Of a stretch of DNA of 6,019 nucleotides, positions 4,802 through 6,019 are shown one piece after another (positions within the stretch are counted from its first letter, which is position 1; the number at the start of each line of letters is the position of its first letter). The stretch spans positions 1-6,019 of the forward strand of contig CAYYPK010000095.1 in NCBI GenBank assembly GCA_964473525.1. The letters are read 5' to 3'. The translations under genes were made by a program, and so were the position numbers. This DNA comes from GCA-2687025 sp964473525 (GTDB taxonomy: Bacteria; Poribacteria; WGA-4E; GCA-2687025). Under the pieces are notes generated by a model that was not told the origin of the DNA, did not search any database, and was given only the letters and a program-made list of their open reading frames with translations.

Positions 4802-6019
4802 TCAGTCCGGCTCGACGGCCACCAACTCAGAGTTCGCGGTTACGCGCTCGAAGGTCTGCTCGCGACCGCTCGGCCATTGGACGCGCACCCGGTCGACGAG
4901 GCTGGCGTCGCCCAGGCCGAACAGCGTTCGCGGGTCGTGGCTTGCCAGGTAGCTGTATCCCCGCTTTACCTCGCGGACCTGCTCGCGCCCCGCCACCGTG
5001 ACAGTGACTCGCGCGCCGATGCTCCTCGCGCCGGGCGCGGTGACGCGCAGCCAAGACGCGTCTCCGCCGTCGTTCCGCAGAAGGCGCGCGGCTGCGCCCG
5101 AGTGCGTGAGGACAACGTCCACATCGCCGTCGTTGTCATAGTCGCCGAAGATCGCCGCGCGCGCCACGCCGTGGCGCTGGAAGTCTGGACCCATGTTCGA
5201 CGTGGCCTCCTCAAACTCGCCTCCCCCAAGATTTAGGAAGGCTTGCGTAGGCTGCGCATACTTCACAGTGTCTGTCATCTCCTCGATGTTGGGGAGGATG
5301 TGCCCGTTCGCCACGAACAGATCTAATAAGCCGTCGCTATCTAAGTCGAGTAGCCCCACGCCAAAGCCTACGTAGAGGTAGCTCTCCTCGCCAACGCGCG
5401 CAGCGTAGGCGTCGTCGTCGAAGTAACCGTGTGCGGTGTTGCGGTAGAGGGCGTTCGTTTCATAGGACAGGTTCGTGACGACTAGATCGATGCGCCCGTC
5501 GCCGTCGTAGTCACCGGCGTCGACGCCCATTCCCGCCTGCGCGACGCCGTCGCCACCGTACGCGCAGCCGGACAGAACCGCGACGTCTTCGAAGCGCCCG
5601 TCGCCGTCGTTCTGCCACAGGTAGTTGGGTGTGTCGTCGTTCGCGACGTAGAGGTCCGGCGCGCCGTCGCCGTTGAAGTCGGCAGCGACGACGCCAAGTC
5701 CTTTGCCAGCATGCGGGCCGCCTGTGTCCGCGATGCCTGACTCGGTCGTGGCGTCGAAGAACGTCCCGTCGCCGTTGTTCCTGTAGAGAGTGTCTGGGGC
5801 TCCGTCGAAGTGTTTCGGGTGGCAATACGTCTGGAGGCCTGCTTCGAGGCAAGGGCGGTGGTCGGTGGCGATGTCGTAGGCGACGTAGTTCGTGACGTAC
5901 AGGTCCAGATCGCCGTCGCGGTCGACATCGGCGAACGTCGCGCTCGCGCTCCAAGCGGGGTCGTCGACGCCAGCGGATGTGGACACCTCTGTAAACGACC
6001 CGTCGCCGTCGTTCCGGTA
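4802..6019 (-). CDS. FG-GAP/VCBS repeat protein with C-terminal ASPIC/UnbV domain (5' end outside window)
   Basis: The frame is open to the last base of the window, so 405 C-terminal residues are visible and the N-terminus is missing. A GTG at 5986 could be read as a start, but the residues before it (YRNDGDGSFTE) continue a repeat, so it is internal. Five Ca-binding FG-GAP repeats carry DxDxDGxxDL-type loops at about residues 30-42, 113-125, 169-181, 224-236 and 292-304 of the visible part. Between the first two lies the CRTAC1-type segment with two Cys (CLEAGLQTYCHP) and LYRNNGDGTF. The ASPIC/UnbV domain occupies about 323-405, with GYSYLAS and LFGLGD near 354-371 and VRVQWPSG near 378-385. 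Such proteins form extracellular or periplasmic beta propellers; precise roles are unknown. It lies 25 bases upstream of ggt on the same strand. A signal peptide is expected but not visible. Family: sure. Function: unknown. Confidence 0.92.
   Translation of the reverse strand, partial: YRNDGDGSFTEVSTSAGVDDPAWSASATFADVDRDGDLDLYVTNYVAYDIATDHRPCLEAGLQTYCHPKHFDGAPDTLYRNNGDGTFFDATTESGIADTGGPHAGKGLGVVAADFNGDGAPDLYVANDDTPNYLWQNDGDGRFEDVAVLSGCAYGGDGVAQAGMGVDAGDYDGDGRIDLVVTNLSYETNALYRNTAHGYFDDDAYAARVGEESYLYVGFGVGLLDLDSDGLLDLFVANGHILPNIEEMTDTVKYAQPTQAFLNLGGGEFEEATSNMGPDFQRHGVARAAIFGDYDNDGDVDVVLTHSGAAARLLRNDGGDASWLRVTAPGARSIGARVTVTVAGREQVREVKRGYSYLASHDPRTLFGLGDASLVDRVRVQWPSGREQTFERVTANSELVAVEPD

Overview
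The window is high-GC bacterial DNA with tightly packed genes, short intergenic gaps and Shine-Dalgarno-type ribosome sites. Nothing in it fixes the taxon. The secreted gamma-glutamyltransferase and the ASPIC/UnbV FG-GAP protein occur in many high-GC Gram-negative lineages (Proteobacteria, Acidobacteriota, Planctomycetota and others). I see no rRNA, tRNA, CRISPR array or transposase.

Layout. (1) Positions 1-288, plus strand: the 3' end of an unrecognised gene. (2) Positions 273-1675, minus strand: a compact three-gene operon read right to left. Its genes are a HigB/RelE-fold toxin (Gp49-like), an XRE/HigA-type antitoxin with a long C-terminal extension, and a stand-alone SecB-like chaperone. 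This is the gene order of toxin-antitoxin-chaperone (TAC) modules such as Rv1955-Rv1956-Rv1957 of Mycobacterium tuberculosis, and it is the most interesting system here. (3) Positions 1676-2041: a divergent intergenic region with a candidate promoter facing each way and a small palindrome over the toxin-side -10. (4) Positions 2042-2962, plus strand: a radical SAM protein of the SplB/spore photoproduct lyase-like family with unusual CX6CX3C cluster-cysteine spacing. (5) Positions 2986-4776, minus strand: a complete gamma-glutamyltransferase precursor with signal peptide and catalytic threonine. (6) Positions 4802-6019, minus strand: the C-terminal 405 residues of an FG-GAP/VCBS repeat protein ending in an ASPIC/UnbV domain. 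It lies 25 bases upstream of the transferase gene, probably in the same transcript.

How the genes work together. In the TAC module the chaperone would bind the antitoxin's C-terminal tail, help it fold and so keep the toxin neutralised. The antitoxin would also repress the operon. The transferase and the FG-GAP protein are both expected to act outside the cytoplasm, but no shared function can be read from the sequence. The radical SAM gene is transcribed away from the TAC operon and towards the transferase gene, so it is probably a separate transcription unit.
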